From positions 1-32,697 of the forward strand of contig JAJTBH010000004.1 of assembly GCA_021287005.1 (NCBI GenBank): DNA of 32,697 nt. Direction: 5' to 3'. The notes beneath the pieces are model-generated. The model was not told the DNA's origin and searched no databases. It saw only the letters and a list, made by a program, of their open reading frames with translations. The DNA is from Anaerolineae bacterium (lineage in GTDB: Bacteria > Chloroflexota > Anaerolineae > Anaerolineales > Anaerolineaceae). The translations under genes were made by a program, and so were the position numbers. Shown here piece after piece: positions 15,185 to 22,868 of this stretch (its first letter is position 1; each line of letters starts with the position of its first letter).

Positions 15185-16761
15185 GTTCGCGGTCCGTTAT
15201 AAATCGCCTGACCGTGGTCAAGGTTTAACTGGTGTGTGATGGAAGCCGGTATCTCGGAGCGGTAATGGGTCACAAATAACAGGCTGATGGGCGTACGAGC
15301 GCAAATCTGGTCGAGTAAATCAATGATAAAAAAGCGGTATTCGTCGTCCAGCGCCTGACAGGGTTCATCCAGCACCAGCAACTGCGGATTTTTGACCAAC
15401 GCCCTCGCCAGCAAGGTCAGTCGCTGTTGGCCGGTGGATAATGAATAAAACGGGTCTTGTTCGTGGTTTTGCATATTCATGGCTTTTAACCAACGCCGGG
15501 CGATCTCGGTTTGTTCGGTGCTGCATTGATTATAAAGCCCGACCGAATCAAAAAAGCCGGAACAAACCGCTTCAAGACATGAAATGGATTTGCGATAAAA
15601 GATGTGTAATTCGGGTGAAACCACACCGATTTTTTGTTTTATCTCCCAGATACTTTCACCGGAGCCGCGTTTCTGACCGAATAAATAAAAATCATTGGCA
15701 TAGGATTTGGGGTTATCAGCCAGAATTAAACTGAGCAGGGTTGTTTTGCCGGCGCCATTATGCCCCAATAATGCCCACCGTTCGCCCTGTTTTACCGTCC
15801 AGTTAATGTTTTTCAACACCTGCACATTTCCATAGGTAACGCACACATCCCGCATATGGATCAATTCGACGTCACCTTTTAATGCACCTTCGGCATAATC
15901 CGCCGAATATGTTTTGAGCAGAGCATCAAAAACACTCGAACGTTCAAATCTTTTTTGCGGTTTATCTTTTACCAAAAACGAAGCTTTAACCGCTTCATTT
16001 TTTAACACGGTTTCACGGTCGCCGCAGCATAACACCCGGTTATCTTTCACTGCCATCAAATAATTAATGCCGTCCGGAATATCTTCGAGGCGCGAGGTAA
16101 CAAATAAAAGCGGCGGATCGCGCCGGGCGATTAACGCCTGAATACCTGATGCCAGGCGTTCGCGCGATTCCTGATCCAAACCGCTGTAAGGATCATCCAG
16201 GATTAATAACCTGGGCAGGTGCATTAAAAGACGGGCAATAAACACCTTGCGTGATTCACCATGTGAAACATGAATGATTTTTCGATCCAGCAGATAATCA
16301 AGCTTAAACAAATCAATTACTTCTTTGCGTTTTTGCAAATAAGCTTCCTCATCCACTACCATTTTAACCACTTCAAAGGGCGACTGTCGAACAATGTTTT
16401 GCCAGTTCAACAAATCGGAAACGGTAGGAATATCGTCGGCCTCAAAGCTGTGCCAGCGTGCCTGATGGTAAGCCGCGTATTGCTGCAAAAACTGGCTGTG
16501 GGTTTCGGGCGAAAGGATCAATATTTCACGCGCGTTAAGGAAAGGCCGCCCTTCCGGCGCATCCGGATCGTTAAAATCATACCAGATCTGCCCGCCCTGC
16601 AGCGGCAGTTTGCGTGCTATAGCCTTTGCCAGGGTCGATTTCCCCGAACCGGTTTCCCCAATAATCGCCCAGTTTTGATCTTTATCTATCTGCCAGGACG
16701 TATGTTCAAAGGAGTTTTTTTGATTGGCCTGAATGGTAATGTCGTCGAGTCGAATAAACAT
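15181..16761 (-). CDS. modF: ModF-like double ABC ATPase
   Basis: A cytoplasmic protein of 526 residues with two ABC domains and no membrane segment. The first has Walker A GETGSGKST, signature VSHGESRKVFIARLL and Walker B LLILDDPYSGLD; the second has GHNGAGKTT, LSTGQQRLTLLARALV and LLVLDEPCQALD. The segment FYLFGQKRGSGESIWEIKQKIGVVS matches E. coli ModF almost motif for motif. ModF is associated with molybdate transport loci in enterobacteria but its reaction is not settled; no molybdate transporter is near here. I prefer the ATG at 16761, which has AGGTG upstream and starts directly with the first strand; an ATG at 16779 adds six residues. A TATAAT at 16806-16811 (minus strand) may be its -10 box. 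Confidence 0.85.
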   Translation of the reverse strand: MFIRLDDITIQANQKNSFEHTSWQIDKDQNWAIIGETGSGKSTLAKAIARKLPLQGGQIWYDFNDPDAPEGRPFLNAREILILSPETHSQFLQQYAAYHQARWHSFEADDIPTVSDLLNWQNIVRQSPFEVVKMVVDEEAYLQKRKEVIDLFKLDYLLDRKIIHVSHGESRKVFIARLLMHLPRLLILDDPYSGLDQESRERLASGIQALIARRDPPLLFVTSRLEDIPDGINYLMAVKDNRVLCCGDRETVLKNEAVKASFLVKDKPQKRFERSSVFDALLKTYSADYAEGALKGDVELIHMRDVCVTYGNVQVLKNINWTVKQGERWALLGHNGAGKTTLLSLILADNPKSYANDFYLFGQKRGSGESIWEIKQKIGVVSPELHIFYRKSISCLEAVCSGFFDSVGLYNQCSTEQTEIARRWLKAMNMQNHEQDPFYSLSTGQQRLTLLARALVKNPQLLVLDEPCQALDDEYRFFIIDLLDQICARTPISLLFVTHYRSEIPASITHQLNLDHGQAIYNGPRT

Positions 16762-16805
16762 GGAGAACACCTGTTGCATGAAATAATTTTATAATCCAGA
16801 GGGTT

Positions 16806-16811
16806 ATTATA
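16806..16811 (-). promoter_or_regulatory. Possible -10 box of the ModF-like gene
   Basis: TATAAT on the minus strand, about 45 bp upstream of the chosen start. The -35 region is not convincing (T-rich sequence at the right distance). Confidence 0.4.
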
Positions 16812-17004
16812 AGCCAGACCGCTTCAAAAAAATAAATTAATAAATAAAAACAAACCGCTTTAAGCTAATTTAACTTCATTTATCTTATTTGCCGTCATTA
16901 ACTATTATTATTGTGTTAAAATGCGTAAAATTAATGTATATATTTAAATTTTTTATTAATTGTAAGTTATTGGTTAGAAATTAACAATATTACATTTTTC
17001 TAGC
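16812..17004. other. AT-rich divergent spacer without a visible gene
   Basis: Most of the 333-bp gap between the divergently transcribed ModF-like and alpha-mannosidase genes is strongly AT-rich, with long A and T runs. No gene or clear operator is seen, and the TGGTAWCGWTACCA operator of the first regulon does not occur here. Confidence 0.5.
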
Positions 17005-17032
17005 CTGAAAAAGGAATAAAGTCGTTTATAAT
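17005..17032 (+). promoter_or_regulatory. Probable promoter of the alpha-mannosidase gene
   Basis: CTGAAA (17005-17010) and a perfect TATAAT (17027-17032) are separated by 16 bp. The start codon lies about 60 bp downstream. Confidence 0.55.
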
Positions 17033-17094
17033 ATGAAACATAAGCCTGGAACGCTCCCAGGAATTTTTATTTCTGCCCGAGGGTTAACTCATTA

Positions 17095-20019
17095 ATGAAA
17101 ACGATCCACCTTGTTTCCCATACGCACTGGGACCGCGAATGGTATCTCACCTTTCAGCAATTTCGCGTCCGTTTGGTACGTGTTGTGGATCGTTTGTTGG
17201 TATTATTTGAAAAAGATCCCGACTACCGCCATTTTATGTTGGATGGTCAGGCCGTCGTTTTGGAAGATTATTTGCAGGTTCGCCCCGAAAAGACCGAGTT
17301 GATTAAATCACTGGTTCAATCGGGACGACTTGTTATTGGCCCCTGGTATGTTTTAGCCGATGAATTTTTGGTCAGCCCCGAATCCTTGATCCGTAATCTG
17401 ATGGAAGGCCAGCGTATTTGCAACGACTTTGGCGCCGGCATGCCGGTCGGTTATGTTCCCGATTCCTTCGGCCAGATCGGCCAGCTTCCCCAGATTTTAA
17501 ATGGTTTTGGCATTGAAAGCGCCTGTTTCTGGCGCGGCCTGGCCGACGAAAATTGCGAATTGTGGTGGCAATCACCGGATGGCAGCCGCGTATTGGTATC
17601 CTATTTACGTGAAGGATATAACAACGGCGCCAGCCTGCCCACCGACCAACCTGCCGCTTTTACAACCGAGATCAAAAGCCGGGCGCAATTGCTCGAAAAA
17701 GCATGCGCTTCACAGCAAATTTTAATGATGCATGGCACCGATCATGCCGAACCCATGCCGGGCACATCCACCTGTGTGGATTATGCCAATAATAACCAGA
17801 GCGCTTATCAAATTAAACACTCGACCCTGCCGCTTTATATTCAACAAGTTATGGAAGACCTGGGTGAAGAGCCGCGTCTCCCTGTGGTTTATGGGCAGTT
17901 ACGCGCAAGCAAACGCTCACCCGTTTTACCCGGTGTGCTCTCAACCCGCATGTGGATTAAGCAGCGCAACCATCAATGCGAAAACCTGTTGGAACGTTGG
18001 GTCGAACCTTACAGCATTTGGGCGCGTTATGCCAGCCCGCAGGATCCGCTGACAACCAGTTATATGCGCGATCACCAGCAGTTAATTCGTCAGGCGTGGC
18101 GTTTATTAATGTTAAATCATCCGCACGATTCCATTTGCGGCACATCCATCGACCAGGTGCATGAGGAAATGCGTTCCCGATTTGATCAGGCCGAACAGAT
18201 GGGTGAAGAAATCGCGCTTCAAAGCCTGAACATGTTGGCATCAATCGCCAATACCTGTTTTCCATTATCCGACGAAACCTCTTCCCTGCCGGATGCGATT
18301 GTGGTTTACAACCCCACCGGCAGCTTACGCTCTGATCGTGTCCTGGTAGACCTGGATATGCCAGCCAGCATTGGCAACATCCGTGTGGTGGACGAGGATG
18401 GTAATATCATTCCCCACCAGTTCACCGGGTCGGCTCCGCAAGAACTGCTTTTAACCACCCTCAGCCGCAACGATATTAACAGCGCCCTGTCCATGATTAA
18501 AGACGGGCGTATTCTCGGATTGGTGGTTAAAGACCTGAAACTCACACTTGAAGACAATTGTGTTAACGTTGAAGCCGTGATGAGCGATGCGGGTGACCCG
18601 GATTTCGAGTTATTAAACAATGCCCGCAAAAAGCTGGATACCTTTATGGCCAACCAGCTTATCACCACCTTTAAAATTCACGCCGTATCCAGTGCATCCG
18701 GAGCGCTTTTATTTGTGGCCCCCGATGTGCCCGGCTGCGGTTACCGCACCTTCTGGGTGCAGCCCTGTCCACCCGCCAACATACCGGCCGCTTCACTCTC
18801 ACAAATTGACATCCTTTTACAACAGGGACGGTTGTGGTTTGATCAATTTATCGAACAAAATGAGAGAAACTGTTTCATCCGGCGCACATTGGCACAGATC
18901 GATAAACAACAACAAACCTACCAGATTGAAAACGAATTTTTCACACTGACCGCCAATATGAGCGATGGCAGTATTTCTCTCACTGATAAACGCAGCAACA
19001 TGCTTTACAGCGGTTTAAATCGTTTTGTCGATAACGGCGACTGCGGAGACACTTATAACACCTGCCCGCCTTTGTTGGATAAGGTTTATTACGCCGAGTC
19101 ATGCAGCATTAAACGTTTCTCCGGTGTCGTTGAGCAAAGCCTGGAAATTAACCTGACATTAAAAATACCGGCCGGGTTAAGCGTCGACCGTAAGAGTCGC
19201 AGCACTCGTATGGTAACTTTGCCCATCACCACGCGGGTCTCCCTCTGCAGCGGCATTCCGCGGGTTGATATTCACACCACCGTTGAAAATATAACCACCG
19301 ATCATCGCCTGCGTGTTCAATTCCCGGTGCCATTCACCACCACCCAGGCGCATCATGGTTCTGCATTTGAAGTGGTGCAGCAAGCAGTGGGCGCCCAACG
19401 TTTTAACCACACCTGGATTGAACAACCCCGCCCCGAAAGACCTCAGCGTATGTTTTCCACCCTCACCAGCCGCGGCCTGCCGGAAATTGAAGCCTGCCAG
19501 CGCCCCGACTGCCAGGGTGAATTAAGTCTCACCCTGCTGCGCTGCGTCGGCTGGCTTTCACGAGATGATTTTTCAGCCCGCAAAGGGCACGCCGGCCCGG
19601 GCAAAGCCACCCCTCTGGCGCAAATGTTGGGCACCTACCAGTTTGATTATTCCATCATCCCACATGCCGGCGGATGGCAAAATGGTTTTACACAGGCCGA
19701 ATCCTTTGATGTTCCTTTACGCGCCATTCAGAGCACGCAACATAAGGGCCGGGTTTCTTCCTCCGCAAGTATGCTGGATGTGGCCGGTCAATTCAGCCTG
19801 ACCTGCATCAAAGCCGCCAACGACGGCAGCGGAGTCATCGTGCGCGGTTACCGCTGGGGACACAGCGGCAAAATCGCTTTGCGGTGCAACCTGCCGCTGG
19901 ATACCTGTCACCAGGTGCGCCTGGACGAACAAATTATCCAGCCCCTTGAAGCAGGCGCGGATGGTTATTATCATTTGCAGGCGCGTCCGTTTGAAATCAT
20001 TACCCTAAAATTTTCTTAA
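17095..20019 (+). CDS. GH38 alpha-mannosidase
   Basis: A 974-residue glycoside hydrolase that releases alpha-linked mannose. The N-terminal catalytic barrel starts with the zinc motif SHTHWDREW (His11 and Asp13 as ligands), then VPDSFGQIGQLPQIL with Asp123 at the position of the GH38 nucleophile (Asp204 of Drosophila Golgi mannosidase II), and LNHPHDSICGTSIDQVH, where His344 would be the further zinc ligand. The rest is the beta-rich C-terminal half of the family. No signal peptide is present, so it probably acts in the cytoplasm on imported mannosides, like E. coli MngB, to which its length is comparable. A GAGG lies about 12 bases before the ATG. The aldolase gene follows after 12 bp. Specificity beyond mannosides, and whether 6-phospho-sugars are used, is unknown. 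Confidence 0.94.
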   Translation: MKTIHLVSHTHWDREWYLTFQQFRVRLVRVVDRLLVLFEKDPDYRHFMLDGQAVVLEDYLQVRPEKTELIKSLVQSGRLVIGPWYVLADEFLVSPESLIRNLMEGQRICNDFGAGMPVGYVPDSFGQIGQLPQILNGFGIESACFWRGLADENCELWWQSPDGSRVLVSYLREGYNNGASLPTDQPAAFTTEIKSRAQLLEKACASQQILMMHGTDHAEPMPGTSTCVDYANNNQSAYQIKHSTLPLYIQQVMEDLGEEPRLPVVYGQLRASKRSPVLPGVLSTRMWIKQRNHQCENLLERWVEPYSIWARYASPQDPLTTSYMRDHQQLIRQAWRLLMLNHPHDSICGTSIDQVHEEMRSRFDQAEQMGEEIALQSLNMLASIANTCFPLSDETSSLPDAIVVYNPTGSLRSDRVLVDLDMPASIGNIRVVDEDGNIIPHQFTGSAPQELLLTTLSRNDINSALSMIKDGRILGLVVKDLKLTLEDNCVNVEAVMSDAGDPDFELLNNARKKLDTFMANQLITTFKIHAVSSASGALLFVAPDVPGCGYRTFWVQPCPPANIPAASLSQIDILLQQGRLWFDQFIEQNERNCFIRRTLAQIDKQQQTYQIENEFFTLTANMSDGSISLTDKRSNMLYSGLNRFVDNGDCGDTYNTCPPLLDKVYYAESCSIKRFSGVVEQSLEINLTLKIPAGLSVDRKSRSTRMVTLPITTRVSLCSGIPRVDIHTTVENITTDHRLRVQFPVPFTTTQAHHGSAFEVVQQAVGAQRFNHTWIEQPRPERPQRMFSTLTSRGLPEIEACQRPDCQGELSLTLLRCVGWLSRDDFSARKGHAGPGKATPLAQMLGTYQFDYSIIPHAGGWQNGFTQAESFDVPLRAIQSTQHKGRVSSSASMLDVAGQFSLTCIKAANDGSGVIVRGYRWGHSGKIALRCNLPLDTCHQVRLDEQIIQPLEAGADGYYHLQARPFEIITLKFS

Positions 20020-20031
20020 AAGAGGTGCTGC

Positions 20032-20811
20032 ATGCCCGAATATCAGGGACGTATTTTGCGTGAGAAGTTAAAATCAGGCCAACCGGTGCTGGGCGCCTGG
20101 ATATCCTCAACCGACCCGGCCCTGGCGCGCGCCATGATCAATGTCGGTTTTGACATGCTGATTATTGACATGGAACATTCGGCCATCAACCTTGAAACCT
20201 TGCAGCACCATTTAATGCTCTTTCAAAATACGCCCACCTGCCCGCTGGTGCGTGTGCCCTGGCATGAACGCTCGTGGGTAAAATGGGCTCTCGATTGCGG
20301 TGCCGAGGGTGTTTTATTCCCCAATGTTTGCAGCGCCGAAGAAGCCAGTTTTGCCGTGTCACTCTGTAAATATCCCCCCGATGGCATTCGCGGTTATTTT
20401 CCACGCGGAGCCAGCAATTTCTTAAAAGACACAGCCGATTATCTCTCCGATGTTAATCAGCGCATCCAGACCTGGATTCAAATTGAAGACGTTAAAGCTC
20501 TGGAGCATTTGGATGAAATCTTCAGTGTCCCGGGCATTAACGGTGTATTAATTGGCCCGGCCGACCTGTCGCTTTCCATGGGCATTCTGGGACAAAACAA
20601 TCACCCACAGTTTATCGCTGCCTTACAGCAAATTATCGCTGCCGGCAAAAAACACGGCATTCCCATCGGTTATGCCGCCGACGATTCGGGGGCAACCGCC
20701 ATTAAGGTGCTGCGTATGGGATGCCAGGCTGTTACCATGGGTATGGATTGGTGGCTGGCCATGCAGGCAGCCAGCGCCCGGCTTGAAGAAGTTCGGAAAG
20801 GCCTTGGTTAA
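20032..20811 (+). CDS. HpcH/HpaI-family class II aldolase
   Basis: A 259-residue metal-dependent aldolase of the family that includes HpcH/HpaI, GarL and RhmA; these cleave 2-keto-3-deoxy sugar acids or related compounds to pyruvate and an aldehyde. Family blocks: LGAWISSTDP, DMLIIDMEHSAIN (His of the active site), RVPWHERSWVKWALDCGAEGVLFPNV, a metal-binding WIQIEDVKALEHLDEI, and GINGVLIGPADLSLSMG. The length is normal. AGAGGTG precedes the ATG and the gene sits 12 bp after the alpha-mannosidase gene, so they form one operon that ends in a terminator. The natural substrate cannot be told from sequence; a sugar-acid product fits the sugar context (inference). Confidence 0.92.
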   Translation: MPEYQGRILREKLKSGQPVLGAWISSTDPALARAMINVGFDMLIIDMEHSAINLETLQHHLMLFQNTPTCPLVRVPWHERSWVKWALDCGAEGVLFPNVCSAEEASFAVSLCKYPPDGIRGYFPRGASNFLKDTADYLSDVNQRIQTWIQIEDVKALEHLDEIFSVPGINGVLIGPADLSLSMGILGQNNHPQFIAALQQIIAAGKKHGIPIGYAADDSGATAIKVLRMGCQAVTMGMDWWLAMQAASARLEEVRKGLG

Positions 20812-20821
20812 CAAAACACAG

Positions 20822-20857
20822 GGGCTGTTCATTCAAAAGAATGGACAGCCCTTTTTA
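20822..20857 (+). terminator. Rho-independent terminator of the mannosidase-aldolase operon
   Basis: GGGCTGTTCATTC (20822-20834) pairs with GAATGGACAGCCC (20839-20851) around an AAAA loop, with one G-U pair, followed by TTTTTATTG. It lies 10 bp after the aldolase stop. Confidence 0.9.
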
Positions 20858-20876
20858 TTGGTTTTTATATAAAACC

Positions 20877-20912
20877 TTGACAGCTATGGATTTTTATTTA
20901 TAATTATTATAA
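20877..20912 (+). promoter_or_regulatory. Promoter with a perfect PerR box ahead of the Fur-family gene
   Basis: TTGACA (20877-20882) and TATAAT (20899-20904) are separated by 16 bp. TTATAATTATTATAA (20898-20912) matches the Bacillus PerR box consensus TTATAATNATTATAA at every position and overlaps the -10 box. A looser, similar AT-rich repeat follows at about 20921-20940. This predicts autoregulation and control of the downstream iron gene. Confidence 0.88.
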
Positions 20913-20949
20913 TATAAGATTTATTATCATATAATATAATTTATCATTT

Positions 20950-21384
20950 ATGACAACCGCCGATTTTTTAATCTCACAACTCAAACGGGCCGGAATGCGT
21001 ATCACACCGCAGCGTGTTGCCATTTGCACCCTTTTAACTTCAAAAGATGCCCACCCCACGGCCGCCATAATATATGAAGAGATTAAAAAAGTCTATCCCT
21101 CGCTCTCACTGATGACGGTATATAACACGCTCAACAAACTGGTCGAACTGGGTATCATCAATACCCTGGGGCATATCGGCGACGACAACGTGCATTATGA
21201 TGCCCATAACGAACCGCACATCAATCTGGCCTGTATATCCTGTCACAAAATTATCGATATTCCCAGTGAGCATGTCAACCATCTTGAGATGGAAATCTCG
21301 GCATCGCGCGGGTATAAGATTCTGGGATCGCGCATTTTATATTACGGGCTCTGCCCCGATTGTCAAAACCAGATTTCATCGTAA
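20950..21384 (+). CDS. Fur-family regulator, PerR-like
   Basis: A 144-residue metal-dependent repressor. The winged helix (about 10-75, ITPQRVAICTLLTSKDAHPTAAIIYEEI and MTVYNTLNKLVELGII) is followed by the dimerisation and metal domain. The structural zinc site is intact: Cys95, Cys98, Cys135 and Cys138. Mapping to B. subtilis PerR, the regulatory ligands His37, Asp85, His91 and Asp104 correspond to His35, Asp84, His90 and Asp103, but the His93 position is Asn92. The perfect PerR box at its promoter supports a peroxide-sensing role. No ribosome binding site is seen before the ATG. It is probably co-transcribed with the ferritin-like/VIT1 gene 29 bp downstream. Confidence 0.92.
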   Translation: MTTADFLISQLKRAGMRITPQRVAICTLLTSKDAHPTAAIIYEEIKKVYPSLSLMTVYNTLNKLVELGIINTLGHIGDDNVHYDAHNEPHINLACISCHKIIDIPSEHVNHLEMEISASRGYKILGSRILYYGLCPDCQNQISS

Positions 21385-21413
21385 AAAGAAAGTTATTATA
21401 AAGAGGCCCCCTT

Positions 21414-22286
21414 ATGGAAATGACAGTTGCACTACGTCAGCAGATACTGACTGCACAAAAAAATGAAATTACCGAACATAATGTTTACAAAAGAATTGCC
21501 GCCACCCTGCCCGATAAAAACAATGCCCGTATTCTTGAAGAAATCGCCGCAGATGAATTAAGCCATTATCATCGTTGGAAGAGTTACACCAACACCGAAG
21601 TAAGCCCCAACTGGCTGCGCGTCTGGTTTTATAGCATTCTCAGCCGGGTGCTGGGTTTTACATTTGGGATTAAATTAATGGAGCAGGGCGAAGAACTGAC
21701 CCAGATCAGCTATGCCGAGATATCAAAAATCATTCCCGATATCAAAAGCATTGAAGACGACGAAGAAAAACATGAAGAAATGTTAATTGCCATGCTGGAT
21801 GAAGAACGTCTGCATTATGCCGGTTCGGTAGTATTGGGCCTGAACGACGCTCTGGTGGAACTGACCGGTGCCCTGGCCGGTTTAACCCTGGCTCTGCAAA
21901 ACGTTCAGTTAATTGCCCTCTCCGGGCTGATCACCGGCATTGCCGCCTCTCTTTCAATGGCTGCTTCCGAATATCTTTCCACCCGCTCCGAAGAAACCGA
22001 TAAACATCCCGTGCGCGCCGCCGTTTATACCGGCATCGCTTATGTCATTACGGTGGCTTTGTTGATTTCGCCTTATCTCCTGATCAAAAACGAATATATC
22101 TGCCTGGCCATATCGTTAACCACCGCCGTATTAATCATCGCCCTGTTTAATTTTTATATTTCAGTCGCCAAAGGCGAGAATTTTAAACAACGATTTCTCG
22201 AAATGGCCGGCTTAAGCCTGGGGGTTGCCACACTGAGTTTTATTATCGGTTATTTCATCCGTATCTTCCTGGGTGTGGAAATATAA
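21414..22286 (+). CDS. Ferritin-like/VIT1 fusion, membrane iron (manganese) transporter
   Basis: A 290-residue fusion. The N-terminal four-helix ferritin-like domain (about 1-135) has a di-iron ligand pattern: Glu21, Glu48-x-x-His51, Glu90/Glu94 and Glu117-x-x-His120. The C-terminal part is a VIT1/CCC1-type membrane domain with the family's SVVLGLNDALVELTGALAGL (138-157), SLSMAASEYLSTRSEE and three further hydrophobic segments to the end. Similar proteins (MbfA in alphaproteobacteria) export iron and protect against peroxide. The location after a PerR-type regulator and PerR box fits iron or manganese detoxification under oxidative stress. AGAGG lies 10 bases before the ATG. Confidence 0.9.
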   Translation: MEMTVALRQQILTAQKNEITEHNVYKRIAATLPDKNNARILEEIAADELSHYHRWKSYTNTEVSPNWLRVWFYSILSRVLGFTFGIKLMEQGEELTQISYAEISKIIPDIKSIEDDEEKHEEMLIAMLDEERLHYAGSVVLGLNDALVELTGALAGLTLALQNVQLIALSGLITGIAASLSMAASEYLSTRSEETDKHPVRAAVYTGIAYVITVALLISPYLLIKNEYICLAISLTTAVLIIALFNFYISVAKGENFKQRFLEMAGLSLGVATLSFIIGYFIRIFLGVEI

Positions 22287-22324
22287 ACGAAACTCGTTTT
22301 TAAACAAAACTAATAAAATAAAAA

Positions 22325-22361
22325 AATTCCCGAAATCAAACGCTTTCGGGAATTGTTTTTT
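22325..22361. terminator. Bidirectional terminator between the VIT1 and YccF genes
   Basis: AATTCCCGAAA (22325-22335) pairs with TTTCGGGAATT (22344-22354). A T-run follows on the plus strand (GTTTTTTA) and an A-run precedes it (22313-22326), giving a T-run on the minus strand, so it can serve both convergent genes. Confidence 0.85.
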
Positions 22362-22377
22362 ACAATTGCCGATCAAA

Positions 22378-22806
22378 TTAATCGCGGCGCAGTGAAAGTA
22401 CGGCCGGAACGCGGTCAAACATCCAGAATCCCAGCGGCAGGCCGATGATCGAAACACACAGGGCATAGGCCGCCTGCATCCACAAAGCGCTGAACCACCA
22501 GCCGATCAATACAAAATAAATTGCACGCAGCAGAATATTCACCTGCTCAGGTTCCAATTCGCGCCGCGTTACTTCGCCGTCCTGGCGATAAGTATATTTC
22601 ATCTGGTGTTCGGGTTCACGCAGGGCGATCACCTTGGGAATTTTGTTTAACATCGCCACCCCAAAGGGAATGCCGACAATCGTAATCATTAAAAACCAGG
22701 CGATCCCCATCCAGATTTCACCCAGCCAGATACCCACAAAAGCGAACCATAAAAGCTGCACCAGGCAGCCCGGATTATTATTTGTTTTAACCACTCGCGT
22801 TGACAT
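22378..22806 (-). CDS. YccF-domain inner membrane protein
   Basis: A 142-residue membrane protein of the YccF family, whose function is unknown. It contains two copies of the YccF hydrophobic unit: residues about 12-60 (FAFVGIWLGEIWMGIAWFLM, IVGIPFGVAMLNKIPKVIAL) and 90-140 (YFVLIGWWFSALWMQAAYAL, IIGLPLGFWMFDRVPAVLSL), joined by a charged loop. The repeated IG-PxGxxMxxxxPxVxxL pattern is diagnostic. AGGA lies 10 bases before the ATG. It is on the same strand as the ABC operon behind it, 62 bp downstream, but need not belong to it. Confidence 0.9.
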   Translation of the reverse strand: MSTRVVKTNNNPGCLVQLLWFAFVGIWLGEIWMGIAWFLMITIVGIPFGVAMLNKIPKVIALREPEHQMKYTYRQDGEVTRRELEPEQVNILLRAIYFVLIGWWFSALWMQAAYALCVSIIGLPLGFWMFDRVPAVLSLRRD

Positions 22807-22868
22807 AATTAATTATTCCTTTCACCTATATCTACGCAAGCCTCAATAAAAAGTCTCATTTTCGAAAT

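Noticed and set aside
16270-16794. A 174-codon plus-strand frame
   Set aside because: It is antisense to the first ABC domain of the ModF-like protein, whose Walker and signature motifs are intact.
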